NCBI RefSeq assembly: GCF_049331405.1
Contig: NZ_CP186274.1
Span: 1,488,001 to 1,552,000 of the forward strand
Length of the DNA stretch: 64,000 nucleotides
Reading direction: 5' to 3'
From: PoT sp049331405
Lineage (GTDB): Bacteria; Planctomycetota; Planctomycetia; Isosphaerales; Isosphaeraceae
Positions within the stretch are counted from its first letter, which is position 1, and the number at the start of each line of letters is the position of its first letter. Made by a program: the position numbers and the translations under genes. Of the stretch, positions 18,538 through 27,499 are shown in pieces. The notes below the pieces were generated by a model that did no database searches, was not told where the DNA came from, and saw only the letters and a program-made list of their open reading frames with translations.

Positions 18538-19152
18538 ATGAGCGACGATTGCACCACCGCCATCATCGAGCGTTACCTGATCGATCTGGCCAGGGAAGCG
18601 CCCAACGACGCCGTCGTCCGGGCGCTGCTCGATCGGGCCGTCGGTCGCTTGAGGGGACTCTGTGCCAGCATCCTCCGCGGGCAATTCACCCGGCTGACGC
18701 GGCCTCCCCTGAACCTGGATGCGGACGAGCTGCTCGCCTCCGTCGTGGAGCGGTTGCTCAAGGCGATGCGCGAGTATCGGCCCCAGACCGTGCGCCAGTT
18801 CTACGCCCTGGCGAATCAGCACATGCGATGGGAGTTGAATGACCTGGCCCGCCGCCTAGATCAACAGCCCCGCGTCGTCGAGTTGCGCGACGGCATGGTG
18901 CCCGCGGCCCAGAGCAGCGGTTCCGCACTCGGTCCCGATGCACGACGCATCTTCGAGGCCATCGAAAGCCTCCCGGACGGCGAGCGAGAGGTCTTCGGCC
19001 TGATCCACATCCAGGGCCTTTCGCATGCCGAGGCCGCCGAGGTCATCGCCGCGTCGACCAAGACGGTGCAGCGACGTCTGAATCGGAGCCTCTTGCTGCT
19101 GGCCCGCCAACTGGACGACCTGCGTCCGGACGGCGATCCCCCTCCCGGTTGA
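18538..19152 (+). CDS. ECF-type RNA polymerase sigma factor (kinase-associated planctomycete group)
   Basis: The protein has 204 residues. The region-2-like segment is 'DELLASVVERLLKAMREYRPQTVRQFYALANQHMRWELNDLAR', and the region-4 helix-turn-helix is 'LPDGEREVFGLIHIQGLSHAEAAEVIAASTKTVQRRLNRS'. This is the ECF group commonly found upstream of Ser/Thr kinases in planctomycetes. The kinase gene starts 19 bp after its stop, so the two are almost certainly co-transcribed. In related systems the kinase is thought to act on the sigma factor; here that is inferred from context only. Confidence 0.9.
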   Translation: MSDDCTTAIIERYLIDLAREAPNDAVVRALLDRAVGRLRGLCASILRGQFTRLTRPPLNLDADELLASVVERLLKAMREYRPQTVRQFYALANQHMRWELNDLARRLDQQPRVVELRDGMVPAAQSSGSALGPDARRIFEAIESLPDGEREVFGLIHIQGLSHAEAAEVIAASTKTVQRRLNRSLLLLARQLDDLRPDGDPPPG

Positions 19153-19171
19153 TAGGAGCCGAGGTCCGGAG

Positions 19172-22033
19172 ATGTCCAACGACGAGCGAGTCCGGCGGAT
19201 CATCGAGCAGGTGCTCGACTCGGGGGATAGCATCGAGGAGGTCTGCCTCTCGTGTCCCGAACTGCTGCCGGAGGTCCGCGAGGGCCTGAGGAAGTACTGG
19301 GCCCTCAAGGATCAGATCCGACAACTCTTCCCCGAGGCGGATAGCGTCCAGGACCAGCTGCCGTCGGAGGACGAGGCCGGCCTGCCGCAGGTCGCCGGCT
19401 ACGACATCAGCGAGATCCTGGGCCGGGGCGGCGTCGGAATCGTGTACAGGGCCTCGCATGACAGGCTCCGCCGAACCGTGGCCCTGAAGATGCTGCTCGC
19501 CGGCGGATTCTCGGGCCGGATCGAACGCCGGCGCTTCTCGCAGGAAGCGGAGTTGCTGGCGCAGCTCCAGCATCCCAACATCGTCCAGGTCTACGACATC
19601 GGCGAACTCGAGAATCGCCCATACTTCACGATGGAGTTCGTCGACGGCGGGACCTTGTCCGAGAAACTCGCGGGCACGCCCTGGCCTGCCAGCGAGGCTG
19701 CCGAACTTGTGGCCACGCTGGCCAAGACCATGCAGGTGGCGCATCGGGCGGGGATCATTCACCGCGACCTGAAGCCGTCCAACGTCCTGCTCACATCCGA
19801 CGGGATCCCCAAGATCAGCGACTTCGGGTTGGCCCGGCACCTGGAGGGCGGGCTCTCGCTCACCCGGACCGGTGCCGCATTGGGCACGCCGAGTTACATG
19901 TCCCCCGAACAGGCCCGGGGTGAAACTCGCGAGATAGGGCAGCCGGCGGATCTCTATGCGCTCGGGGCCATCCTCTACGAGCTGCTGACGGGTCGGCCGC
20001 CCTTCCGTGCGGCGACGGCGGCGGAGACGATCCATCAGGTCATCACGAAGGACCCCGCTGCGCCGTCGACTCTCAATGCCAAGGTGCCTCGCGACCTGGA
20101 GACCGTTTGCCTGAAATGCCTGCGGAAGGAGCCGCAGAAGCGGTATGCCACGGCCGTGGCTCTCGCGGACGACCTTGGGCGTTTCCTCCGGGGAGAGGCG
20201 GTCGCGGCAAGGCCGGAGGGCCGGCTGTCCAGGCTCGCCAGGAGGGTCCGCCGGCGGCCTGTCGCGTCGGGGGCGGTCGCGCTCGGCGGAATCTTATCGC
20301 TCGTCCTGGTCGGCGGCATGGTATGGCTGACATCCGAGCGGCTGACCACGTCGCGAGCCACGAAGGCTGACCTGGAAGAGATGTCCGGGTGGTTGGACAA
20401 GTCCCGCTGGCCCGAGGCCAACGCCGCGCTCCAGAGGGCGAGGGGCCGGGTGGGCGGCCGCGGGGCGTCCGGCTTGCGACGCCGGCTGGAGCAGGGCGCG
20501 CGAGACCTGAAACTGGCGACGGAGTTGGAGGCCTTGCGGACGGATCGGGTGGGCAAGGTCGGGGTTTCGCTCCCATTCGTCCGGGTCGACGAGCAGGCGG
20601 ATGGGGCTTACGAGGGGTACTTCCGCCGTGACGGGCTCGGTCGCATGTTTGACCACTCCAGTGAAGTTGCATCGCGGGTCCGAAAATCAAACATACGTGC
20701 TGCCCTCGTGGCCGCGCTCGACGACTGGGCCGTTTGCGCCGGGACCCCGGATCGACGGCGTTGGGTCCTCGAGGTCGCGCGGAGGGCGGATCCGGATCCG
20801 ACCGGCTGGCGTGACCGTGCCCGCGACTCCGCGAGCCGGAAGAACCGCGCGGCGTTGATCGAACTCGCGGAATCGGCCCCGGTCGGCCAGCAGGCCGTCT
20901 CTTTGCTGGTCGCGCTCTCCGAATCTCTGGAGGAGGCCGGCGGAGACCCGATCCCACTCCTGACGCGGGTCCAGCAAGCCCATCCCGGCGACCTCTGGGC
21001 CAACTACACGCTCGCCAACAAGCTCAGGGAGCAGAAACAGTACGTTGAGTCGGTCCGCTATTATCAGGCCGCGTTGACGCTCCGCCCGCGCACGCCCACC
21101 CTCTGCAATAACCTCGGCGTCGCGTTGATGTGGATCGGCCGGTTCGACGAGGCCGCCCGATATTTCGACCGCGCCCTGGAATATGACCCGACATATACCC
21201 CGGCCTTCGGCAACCTGGGGATCGTCTGGTTCAATCAGAAGAAATATGAGCAATCACTCGCCAGGATGCGGTTGGCGGTGAACCGCCGCCCCGAGATCGG
21301 GGTGTTTCACTACGTACTAGGCCGGGGCCTCGAAAGAAAGGGGAATGACGACCAGGCCATTACCCACTACCGACGAGCCGTCGAACTCGACCCGAGGCAT
21401 CCTCTGGCCCAGCGAGACCTGCGCCGGATCCTGATGCGACAGGGGCGCATGGAGGAAGGGCGGGAGAGCTGGGCGAAACAATTGGAGCTCGACCCGCCCG
21501 ATCACGAAGTCTGGTTCGGATATGCCGAATTCTGCCTCTTCCTCGGCAAGGAAGAGGATTACCAACGCGCACGGAAAGCCTTGCTGGCCAGGTTCGGCGA
21601 GACAAAAGACCCGAACGTCGCGGAGCGATCCGCGCGGGCCTGCCTGCTGGGGCCCGCGTCGGGCGACGAACTCCGCCAGGCCGTCGCCCTCGCCGAGCTC
21701 GCCACCGGCGTGGATCGAGCGAATCATGAGGGTTCATATCCCTACTTCGCGTTCGCCCGAGGCCTCGCCGAATACCGCCAGGGGCATTTCGAGCGTGCCA
21801 TCGCCACCATGCGAGGCGAAGCATCTGGTGTCGTCGGCCCCGCCCCCGGCCTCATCGCGGCCCTGGCCCTGCATCGAGGCGATCATGTGTCGGAGGCACG
21901 GACGACGCTCAAGACTGCCATCGCGAGCCACGACTGGCGTCCGAAAAAGATCGAAGGTCACGAGGACTGGATCGTGCACGTCCTCCGACGCGAGGCCGAG
22001 GCCCTGATCCGCCCGGACGTGCCGCGCCCTTGA
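19172..22033 (+). CDS. transmembrane serine/threonine protein kinase with TPR repeats
   Basis: The protein has 953 residues. The kinase domain spans about residues 78-340, with P-loop GRGGVG (84-89), catalytic Lys106, HRDLKPSN (197-204), DFG (217-219) and activation-segment end 'GTPSYMSPEQA'. A basic stretch then leads to one membrane helix at about 370-393. The outer part contains tetratricopeptide-like repeats, clearest at 'YVESVRYYQAALTLRPRTPTLCNNLGVAL' and the following 'RFDEAARYFDRALEYDPTYTPAFGNLG'. All catalytic residues are present, so it should be active. It is coupled to the sigma factor gene just upstream. Confidence 0.95.
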   Translation: MSNDERVRRIIEQVLDSGDSIEEVCLSCPELLPEVREGLRKYWALKDQIRQLFPEADSVQDQLPSEDEAGLPQVAGYDISEILGRGGVGIVYRASHDRLRRTVALKMLLAGGFSGRIERRRFSQEAELLAQLQHPNIVQVYDIGELENRPYFTMEFVDGGTLSEKLAGTPWPASEAAELVATLAKTMQVAHRAGIIHRDLKPSNVLLTSDGIPKISDFGLARHLEGGLSLTRTGAALGTPSYMSPEQARGETREIGQPADLYALGAILYELLTGRPPFRAATAAETIHQVITKDPAAPSTLNAKVPRDLETVCLKCLRKEPQKRYATAVALADDLGRFLRGEAVAARPEGRLSRLARRVRRRPVASGAVALGGILSLVLVGGMVWLTSERLTTSRATKADLEEMSGWLDKSRWPEANAALQRARGRVGGRGASGLRRRLEQGARDLKLATELEALRTDRVGKVGVSLPFVRVDEQADGAYEGYFRRDGLGRMFDHSSEVASRVRKSNIRAALVAALDDWAVCAGTPDRRRWVLEVARRADPDPTGWRDRARDSASRKNRAALIELAESAPVGQQAVSLLVALSESLEEAGGDPIPLLTRVQQAHPGDLWANYTLANKLREQKQYVESVRYYQAALTLRPRTPTLCNNLGVALMWIGRFDEAARYFDRALEYDPTYTPAFGNLGIVWFNQKKYEQSLARMRLAVNRRPEIGVFHYVLGRGLERKGNDDQAITHYRRAVELDPRHPLAQRDLRRILMRQGRMEEGRESWAKQLELDPPDHEVWFGYAEFCLFLGKEEDYQRARKALLARFGETKDPNVAERSARACLLGPASGDELRQAVALAELATGVDRANHEGSYPYFAFARGLAEYRQGHFERAIATMRGEASGVVGPAPGLIAALALHRGDHVSEARTTLKTAIASHDWRPKKIEGHEDWIVHVLRREAEALIRPDVPRP

Positions 22034-22298
22034 GAGGAACCCATGCGTCATGACGTGGGCCATCGTCCCCGCGATGGGGCCTGATCATGTTTTCCTCCTC
22101 CAACGCCACAGCGCGGGTTGTACGGAGTCTGAAGGTCTGGCGGCAAGGATCTCCCGTTGTTCGGCCATCGCCATCATCGGGTTCTCGGGGAGGGGCGGTA
22201 AGCTATTTCGTGGGATGGCCGGGCAGGGTAGGGTGATCGTCCCACGATGTCGGAGCCGGTTCGGCCGGCGGAGGCTTCCCGTCAGGAGATGGAAGACG

Positions 22299-23837
22299 AT
22301 GATCCTGCGACCTGCCACGGTCCTCGCCGCGCTGTTGGTGTTGGGTTCTGCGGCTTCGGCCGACGATCGCGCGGCATGGCCGGCGATCGCGATCCACCCC
22401 GAGAATCCGCACTATTTCCTCTTCCGCGGGAAGCCGCTCGTGCTGATCGCGGCGACCGAGCATTATGGGTCGGTCGTGAACCGGCCCTTCGACTTCGACC
22501 GGTACCTCCGCGACGCGGCGCTACTCAAGCAGACCGTGACTCGGACGTTCCTCCTCTTCCGCGAGCAGCAGAGCGCGCAGAACCCGTACTCGCCGATCAA
22601 GCCGGAATCGCCCGACTTCGTCATGCCCTGGCCCCGGACCGGGCCGGGCAAGGCGATGGACGGCGAGCCTCGCTATGACCTCGACACGTGGAACCCCGAA
22701 TACTTCGACCGGCTCCATCGCTTCCTGACGCGGGCCTCCGAGTTGGGGATCGTGGTGGAGTTGACCCTGCTGAGCAACACCTACGCCGACCAGGTCTGGG
22801 CCCTCAACCCGCTCCGGGCCCAGAACAACCTCCAGGGCGTCGGCAAGGGGCATTTCGCCGACTACAACTCCCTCAAGGAGAAGGAGCTGGTGGATCGCCA
22901 ACTCGCCCACGTCCGCAAGATCATCCAGGAGACCGCCGGGTTCGACAACGTGTATTACGAGATCTGCAACGAGCCCGGCGGCGGGATGCCCGGGCACGCG
23001 ACCCCGGCCGAGGTCGACGCCTGGGAGGCCGAGGTGAATCGGGTCGTGCGCGAGGAGCTCAAGAAGCTCGGGCGGCCTCACCTGGTCTTCGGCTCGCAGG
23101 CGTTTTCGTACCACCCCAAGTTTACCCAGCCGCTCGACGCCACCTTCGCCGACGCGGCGCTGGACGCCGTGAATGTCCATCCGTTGCCCGACACGATCCT
23201 CGGGGGCCGGACGTTCATGATGGGCAACTTCATGTCGAAGGAGTTGATGCTGTCCGAGCTCCGCGACTTCGGCCTGAAGGCGCACGGGACCGCCGCCAAG
23301 CCCTTCGTTCATGACGAGGACAACGCGGCGAGTTGCTATCGCAACGACATCGGCTGGACGATCCACCGCAAGCGGGCGTGGACCGCCGTGATGACGGGGG
23401 GCCACTATGACTATATCGACTTCTCGATCAACATCGGCAATGAGACCGGCTCGGCCGAGTCCCGCGCCAAGATCCGAACCTGGATGCACCACCTCTCGGA
23501 ATTCATCCACGGGTTCGACTTCATCCATGCGAAGCCCGCCCCCGAGTTCATCGCGGAGAAGCCGGATCCGCTCGTCGTCGCGACCCTCGCCATCCCGGGC
23601 CGGGAGTACGTCGCCTACCTGGCCGACGCCCGCGAAGTGACCGACCCCGCCGCCGGTTCGCCGATCGGCGGGACCATCGCCTTCACCTTGCCCGAGGGCC
23701 AATACGGGCTCTCGCTCTACTCCCCGAGCGGTGGACTCTCCTCGCCCGCGATCCCCGTCAGCGGAGGCCGGCGCGCGACGATCGACCTCCCGCCGTTTCA
23801 GCACGATGTGGTGATCCGGATCACTCGTATCCCCTGA
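22299..23837 (+). CDS. secreted glycoside hydrolase-like (beta/alpha)8-barrel protein
   Basis: The protein has 512 residues with a clear signal peptide (cleavage likely after 'GSAASA'). The body resembles clan A cellulase-like barrels: 'FFLFRGKPLVLIAATEHYGSV' at the start and 'VYYEICNEPGGG' with the likely acid/base Glu225 in an Asn-Glu-Pro motif. A C-terminal beta-rich domain ('GGTIAFTLPEGQYGLSLYSPSGG') follows. I chose the ATG at 22299, preceded by AGGAG/GGAAG, because the 83 extra residues in the longer frame do not look like protein. The polysaccharide substrate is unknown; a DUF4038-type or GH5-like affiliation is possible. Confidence 0.8.
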   Translation: MILRPATVLAALLVLGSAASADDRAAWPAIAIHPENPHYFLFRGKPLVLIAATEHYGSVVNRPFDFDRYLRDAALLKQTVTRTFLLFREQQSAQNPYSPIKPESPDFVMPWPRTGPGKAMDGEPRYDLDTWNPEYFDRLHRFLTRASELGIVVELTLLSNTYADQVWALNPLRAQNNLQGVGKGHFADYNSLKEKELVDRQLAHVRKIIQETAGFDNVYYEICNEPGGGMPGHATPAEVDAWEAEVNRVVREELKKLGRPHLVFGSQAFSYHPKFTQPLDATFADAALDAVNVHPLPDTILGGRTFMMGNFMSKELMLSELRDFGLKAHGTAAKPFVHDEDNAASCYRNDIGWTIHRKRAWTAVMTGGHYDYIDFSINIGNETGSAESRAKIRTWMHHLSEFIHGFDFIHAKPAPEFIAEKPDPLVVATLAIPGREYVAYLADAREVTDPAAGSPIGGTIAFTLPEGQYGLSLYSPSGGLSSPAIPVSGGRRATIDLPPFQHDVVIRITRIP

Positions 23838-23907
23838 GAGGTTGACCCGTTGAGCTTCGTGCCGGGAATGGTGACAGGCGTTACTCGAAAGCTGGGAGGC
23901 AGAGATC

Positions 23908-24543
23908 ATGCGGCGGCTTGATGCGAGGCTCGTCACATTGCGATCGATCCTGACGATCGGTCTCGCACTCACGCCCATGGCGATGCTTCCCGCGGCGGAT
24001 GAGAAGCCTGTCGCGCCGGCGCCGAATCAGGAGTCGCCGAAACCGAAGGGGGGCGAGAAGCTCCGGCCCAAGACTGAGGAGCGATTGCGGTGGGGCAAGC
24101 CGGTGAACGGGCTCCGGTCGTCGATCGTCATTCGCCCGTCATCCGACGTGTCGAAGTCGGTCGACGTGCCGGAGTTGTTCCTGGTGGTTCAGAATGTCTC
24201 GGAGGCCCCGATTCATTTCTCCGACGCCACCGAATCGCCCAAGCTCCGCGAACTGTCCCTCAAGAATCGTGGCCGTACTCAGCTGGTCATCAACGACAAG
24301 AAACCGACATTCGCGGATGTTGTCCTTCAGCCTCGCGAGGTCGTGGTTCTCCCCATGATTTCGACCGAAACCAAGAATCCGGACGGTCGGACCGCGGGTT
24401 CGATCATCGCCGAAGGCGTGCTCAAGGAGACGCAACAGACCCTGGTCGGCACATTGACGATCGAGTCGGCCAAGCAAGGAGCCTGGACCGGTAAGCTCAT
24501 CTCTGGCGAGACGAGCGGAGAGGCGGCGCAGGACAAGCCTTAA
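23908..24543 (+). CDS. hypothetical secreted protein
   Basis: The protein has 211 residues: signal peptide, a Pro/Lys-rich linker ('APNQESPKPKGGEKLRPKTEERL') and a beta-rich domain beginning 'WGKPVNGLRSSIVIRPS'. That phrase recurs in planctomycete exported proteins and in the outer domains of their M56-type sensors. No enzymatic motif is visible. It stands 70 bp after the glycosidase-like gene on the same strand and could be co-transcribed. Confidence 0.7.
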   Translation: MRRLDARLVTLRSILTIGLALTPMAMLPAADEKPVAPAPNQESPKPKGGEKLRPKTEERLRWGKPVNGLRSSIVIRPSSDVSKSVDVPELFLVVQNVSEAPIHFSDATESPKLRELSLKNRGRTQLVINDKKPTFADVVLQPREVVVLPMISTETKNPDGRTAGSIIAEGVLKETQQTLVGTLTIESAKQGAWTGKLISGETSGEAAQDKP

Positions 24544-24615
24544 GCATTCGGCCGTTCAGTAAATTGCCGGACTATTCCACCGACCTAGCAAGACGAGCGG
24601 ACCAACACCCCGTCC

Positions 24616-24957
24616 TCACGACTCGGGATCAAACCCGAAGGCTCGAAGCTCCTGGTCGCAGCGGCACGCTTTCGCGAGGCGTGCGGCCCATGCGATGGCC
24701 TCCTGACTGGAAGGCAGCTCGAGGACGGTGAATCCACCATTGAGCGGAGGCGCCCACGGATAGCCTCCCTCGGCGACCGAGCCATCGGCCGAAACGAGGA
24801 CGGGCGGTACCGTTTCATCGATACCACCGCCGAACACGTAGACGCCCGCTTCCTTCGCCTCGCGTATCACGGCATGAGCGGCTCGCCCCACCGCCTCCCA
24901 CTCGCTGTCGGGTACATTCATCGCGGCACTGGGGAATGAAATGAGATACTTTGCCAT
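24616..24957 (-). CDS. YCII-related domain protein
   Basis: The protein has 113 residues and matches the YCII/DGPF dimeric alpha-beta barrel family: 'MAKYLISFPSAAM' at the start, 'GGFTVLELPSSQEAIAWAARLAKAC' near the end. The start has AGAGGAAGAAG upstream. These small proteins often sit next to sigma factors or hydrolase-fold genes; the biochemical function is undefined. Confidence 0.85.
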   Translation of the reverse strand: MAKYLISFPSAAMNVPDSEWEAVGRAAHAVIREAKEAGVYVFGGGIDETVPPVLVSADGSVAEGGYPWAPPLNGGFTVLELPSSQEAIAWAARLAKACRCDQELRAFGFDPES

Positions 24958-25035
24958 GATCTTCTTCCTCTGAGAGTTTTGCGGTTAGTGATACAGGATT
25001 GTCGCCCTCATGCTTGGAGCTTGGTCTCCTGTCCT

Positions 25036-25088
25036 GGGTAGCCGCGATTGGAACAATCGGGGTCGCGCAGCGACAAGAGGCTGAATGC
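25036..25088 (-). repeat. 53-bp dispersed repeat, copy 1
   Basis: Read on the minus strand this has CCTCTTGTCGCTGCGCGACC followed by CCGATTGTTCCAATCGCGG and CTACCC. Two hairpins can form: GTCGC/GCGAC with loop TGC, and GATTG/CAATC with loop TTC. It is almost identical, in inverted orientation, to copy 2 about 190 bp away. Confidence 0.85.
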
Positions 25089-25281
25089 AAAAAGGCTCGG
25101 CCGAGACCAGGGGCCATCTGCGATCGACTCGGTCGTGCGAGTTGGGCAATTTGGTTCGACGGCCGTCTCGCGGCTTCCTGGCAGCTTTGGGGACGAGGCA
25201 GGCCGTACGATCCGCATCAGAGGATACGATAAGTCGCGAGGGATCGGGATTCAGGCGTCCGCGAATCGGCCGAGGCCGATT

Positions 25282-25334
25282 GCATTTTGCCTCTTGTCGC
25301 TGCGCGACCCCGATTGTTCCAATCGCGGCTACCC
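25282..25334 (+). repeat. 53-bp dispersed repeat, copy 2
   Basis: Same 53-bp unit as copy 1 on the opposite strand, differing at two of the first eight bases. It contains the same two hairpins (GTCGC-TGC-GCGAC and GATTG-TTC-CAATC). Confidence 0.85.
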
Positions 25335-25654
25335 GAAAGACTTTGAAACCGCCAGGAAGAGGGATGTCGGTATGTAGTGACTTTGTAACATCGCGCGTTC
25401 CAGTAATGTCATCCGCATCGTAGTGAATTGATTGTGAACGCGCGATCGTATGATTATGATAGGTGTACAATGTGGTCATTCGATGGATTGGCCTGCTTGA
25501 GATTGTCGACCAAGGCACATCGCTCGTGATGCAGCTTGATCAGCATGACCGATGACCGATGACCATGGCGTATTCCTTCGGGGTCACCTGCATCGATTTC
25601 GGATACCCCGGGCGGACCAAAGATGGTAGGCCGGGGGTAGTTGCATCGCAGAAC

Positions 25655-26194
25655 TCAGGGCTTTTCCAGGAGGGCCTTGAGGTTGGCGAGGTTAGTGGCC
25701 ATGTCCTTGCCGATGCTGTCGCGGACGTAGTAGCAGAGGAGGTTCATGGGGTAGGGGATCATGCCCGTGTAGACGGACTTGACCCGGGTTTGGGACTCGC
25801 CGAGGGCCTCAGTTATCGTCGAGGCGGGGTTGGTCGAGACGAACGGGTCCTTGATGCGGATCTCGACGTCGACGCGTTCACCCTCGGCGATCTTCTTGAT
25901 CTCCTGCTCCCCCTTGCCGACGTCCTGGTTGTCGCTCTCCCAGGCCATGATGAACCCCACGGTGCCGTCCGTGCCCGTGTAGGTCGTCTTCATCTTCGGG
26001 TCCATCAACGCCCACTTGCTGTATTTCTCCTGGTTCTTGAGGCTCTTGACGAACGCGAAGACGGCCGGCTTCGGCTTGTCGATCGTGACCTCGCGCTCGA
26101 CCACGAAGTCCCTCGGCAGGAAGAGGGCGACCAGGAACGGCGACGAGAGCAGGAGGACGAGCACGATCGTCGCGGTCTTGAATTTCTTGTTCAT
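25655..26194 (-). CDS. SRPBCC family protein with N-terminal membrane segment
   Basis: The protein has 179 residues. After a hydrophobic N-terminal helix (an uncleaved anchor or signal), the START/polyketide-cyclase-like fold begins 'FVVEREVTIDKPKPAVFAFVKSLKNQEKYSKW' and contains 'GTVGFIMAWESDNQDVGKGEQEI', both typical of SRPBCC proteins of the polyketide cyclase/dehydrase group. It is the last gene of the ArsR-led leftward cluster, 51 bp downstream of the VOC gene. Such proteins bind hydrophobic ligands; the ligand is unknown. Confidence 0.88.
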   Translation of the reverse strand: MNKKFKTATIVLVLLLSSPFLVALFLPRDFVVEREVTIDKPKPAVFAFVKSLKNQEKYSKWALMDPKMKTTYTGTDGTVGFIMAWESDNQDVGKGEQEIKKIAEGERVDVEIRIKDPFVSTNPASTITEALGESQTRVKSVYTGMIPYPMNLLCYYVRDSIGKDMATNLANLKALLEKP

Positions 26195-26245
26195 GGAGCC
26201 ATCTTCCCGAAAACCGTGAGTGAAGGAATCCGCAGGCGAAACGAA

Positions 26246-26635
26246 TCAGGCCGACTCGGGCGCCATCTCCGGGCCCTCGATCAGGCCGAAGATATTGCCC
26301 TCGGGGTCGACCAGGGCGGCGATGGAACGGCCGCCGGGCACGGGCATCTTGGCCAGGGCGACCCTGGCACCCAGGGCCGTCGCCTTCTCGACGGCCTCGT
26401 CGATGCTCGCGACGTCGACGTAGTTCGTCCAACGCTGCCGGTCATCCGTCCGCGTCAGGACGGCGCCGGTGATCCCCGGGCCCCCCTCCTCGCCGCCCCG
26501 AGAGCAGAAGAAGTAGTCGAGGCCGGGGACCTCGGCCTTCGCGAACGACCAGCCGAAGAGCTCGCCGTAGAAGCGGCTCAGGGCCTCGGGCTGCGCGGAC
26601 GGGATCTCGAAGTGGACGATGCGATTGTGGGCCAT
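26246..26635 (-). CDS. VOC (glyoxalase/bleomycin-resistance fold) family protein
   Basis: The protein has 129 residues with a single vicinal-oxygen-chelate fold: 'RIVHFEIPSAQPEALSRFYGELFGW' at the start and 'ALVDPEGNIFGLIEG' near the end. Metal ligands are plausible at the N-terminal His and C-terminal Glu. It lies between two SRPBCC genes, 39 bp after the upstream one. This combination (ArsR, AHSA1-like SRPBCC, VOC) is a common stress-response style cluster; the substrate is unknown. Confidence 0.9.
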   Translation of the reverse strand: MAHNRIVHFEIPSAQPEALSRFYGELFGWSFAKAEVPGLDYFFCSRGGEEGGPGITGAVLTRTDDRQRWTNYVDVASIDEAVEKATALGARVALAKMPVPGGRSIAALVDPEGNIFGLIEGPEMAPESA

Positions 26636-26674
26636 CGGAGGGCTCTCCTCAAGGACGTAGGGGTGATCGGATTT

Positions 26675-27499
26675 TCAGCAGGACGCCTGGGGTTGGCCTT
26701 GCGCCGGCAGGTTGGCCTGCTGCCAGGCCTGCCAGAGCGGCTCCTGCGTCGCGACGGCCGCCGCGGCGTCGGGGCCGTAGAGGTAGAAGCGGATCGAGAC
26801 GATGGTCTGGCCCCCCATCGAGGCGGAGAAGAAGTGGGCGACTCCGCCGGTCGGGTCGTCGAGCCGCATCAGGATCTGGTTCGAGTGCCCCTCGCTGCCG
26901 GTCGACTCGACGACGCCGCCGAACTCGGGGGAATTGCCCGTCGACTTGCGGGCGTCGCCCTGATTCGCGCCGGCGAGGCCGAACGCATCGGTGATGGTCT
27001 GCCAGGCATCGGAGGCCGACACGGCGGGCATCGCCAGGAGCTGGAAGGCCGAGCAGGGCTGCCCCTTGAAGTGGGTGAGGTAGATCCGCAGGATCTTGAA
27101 GTAGTCAGGCCACCCCTTCTCGACGTTCTCGAGCTGGTCGTCCCAGTCGTCGGTGCTGGCGAAGAGGCTGTGGACGACGCGGACGACGCAGGTGCCCCCC
27201 TTGCGGGCCTCGACCGTCCACTCGGTCGCCATCACCGGGCCGTCCGGGCCCATCATGCCCGACTCGGCCGCGAACCGCCTCGGCGGCTCATAGGCCGTCT
27301 GCTTCGCGACGGCGACCATGCCGGGGCCGAAGTGCGAGACGACCGTGCCGTCGTCGCGGCGCTCGGTCGGCACGAACCAGGCCGAGACCCCCGGCCCCGT
27401 CGCGATCGCCTCCCAGACCTCCTCCGGCGTGCCGGGAACCTCCGTCTCGACCGAGATCCAGCGCTTGCCGTCTTCGCTCTTCTGCACGCTCATGTTCAT
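26675..27499 (-). CDS. SRPBCC/AHSA1-like domain protein
   Basis: The protein has 274 residues. The N-terminal ~150 residues form an activator-of-Hsp90-like SRPBCC domain ('ISVETEVPGTPEEVWEAIATGPGVSAWFVPTE'). A second, less conserved domain follows ('AFQLLAMPAVSASDAWQTITDAFGL'). Its ATG overlaps the stop of the ArsR gene as ATGA, so translation is coupled to the regulator. Alternative start at the third codon. ArsR/AHSA1 pairs are frequent across bacteria, with the regulator controlling the pair. Confidence 0.88.
   Translation of the reverse strand: MNMSVQKSEDGKRWISVETEVPGTPEEVWEAIATGPGVSAWFVPTERRDDGTVVSHFGPGMVAVAKQTAYEPPRRFAAESGMMGPDGPVMATEWTVEARKGGTCVVRVVHSLFASTDDWDDQLENVEKGWPDYFKILRIYLTHFKGQPCSAFQLLAMPAVSASDAWQTITDAFGLAGANQGDARKSTGNSPEFGGVVESTGSEGHSNQILMRLDDPTGGVAHFFSASMGGQTIVSIRFYLYGPDAAAAVATQEPLWQAWQQANLPAQGQPQASC

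Larger units (their letters stand above)
24958..25654. other. non-coding region carrying two inverted copies of a dispersed repeat
   Basis: About 700 bp without a supported gene. Two inverted copies of the 53-bp repeat (25036-25088 and 25282-25334) enclose about 190 bp. The long frames here on both strands are generated by the repeat and are not considered genes. Confidence 0.5.

Noticed and set aside
25036..25334. Insertion sequence bounded by the inverted repeats
   Set aside because: Only about 190 bp lie between the copies, with no transposase, and a third copy occurs alone near 45.1 kb.
24985..25518. Minus-strand frame of 177 codons over the inverted repeat
   Set aside because: The repeated peptide text arises from translating the 53-bp DNA repeat; no family, no ribosome site.
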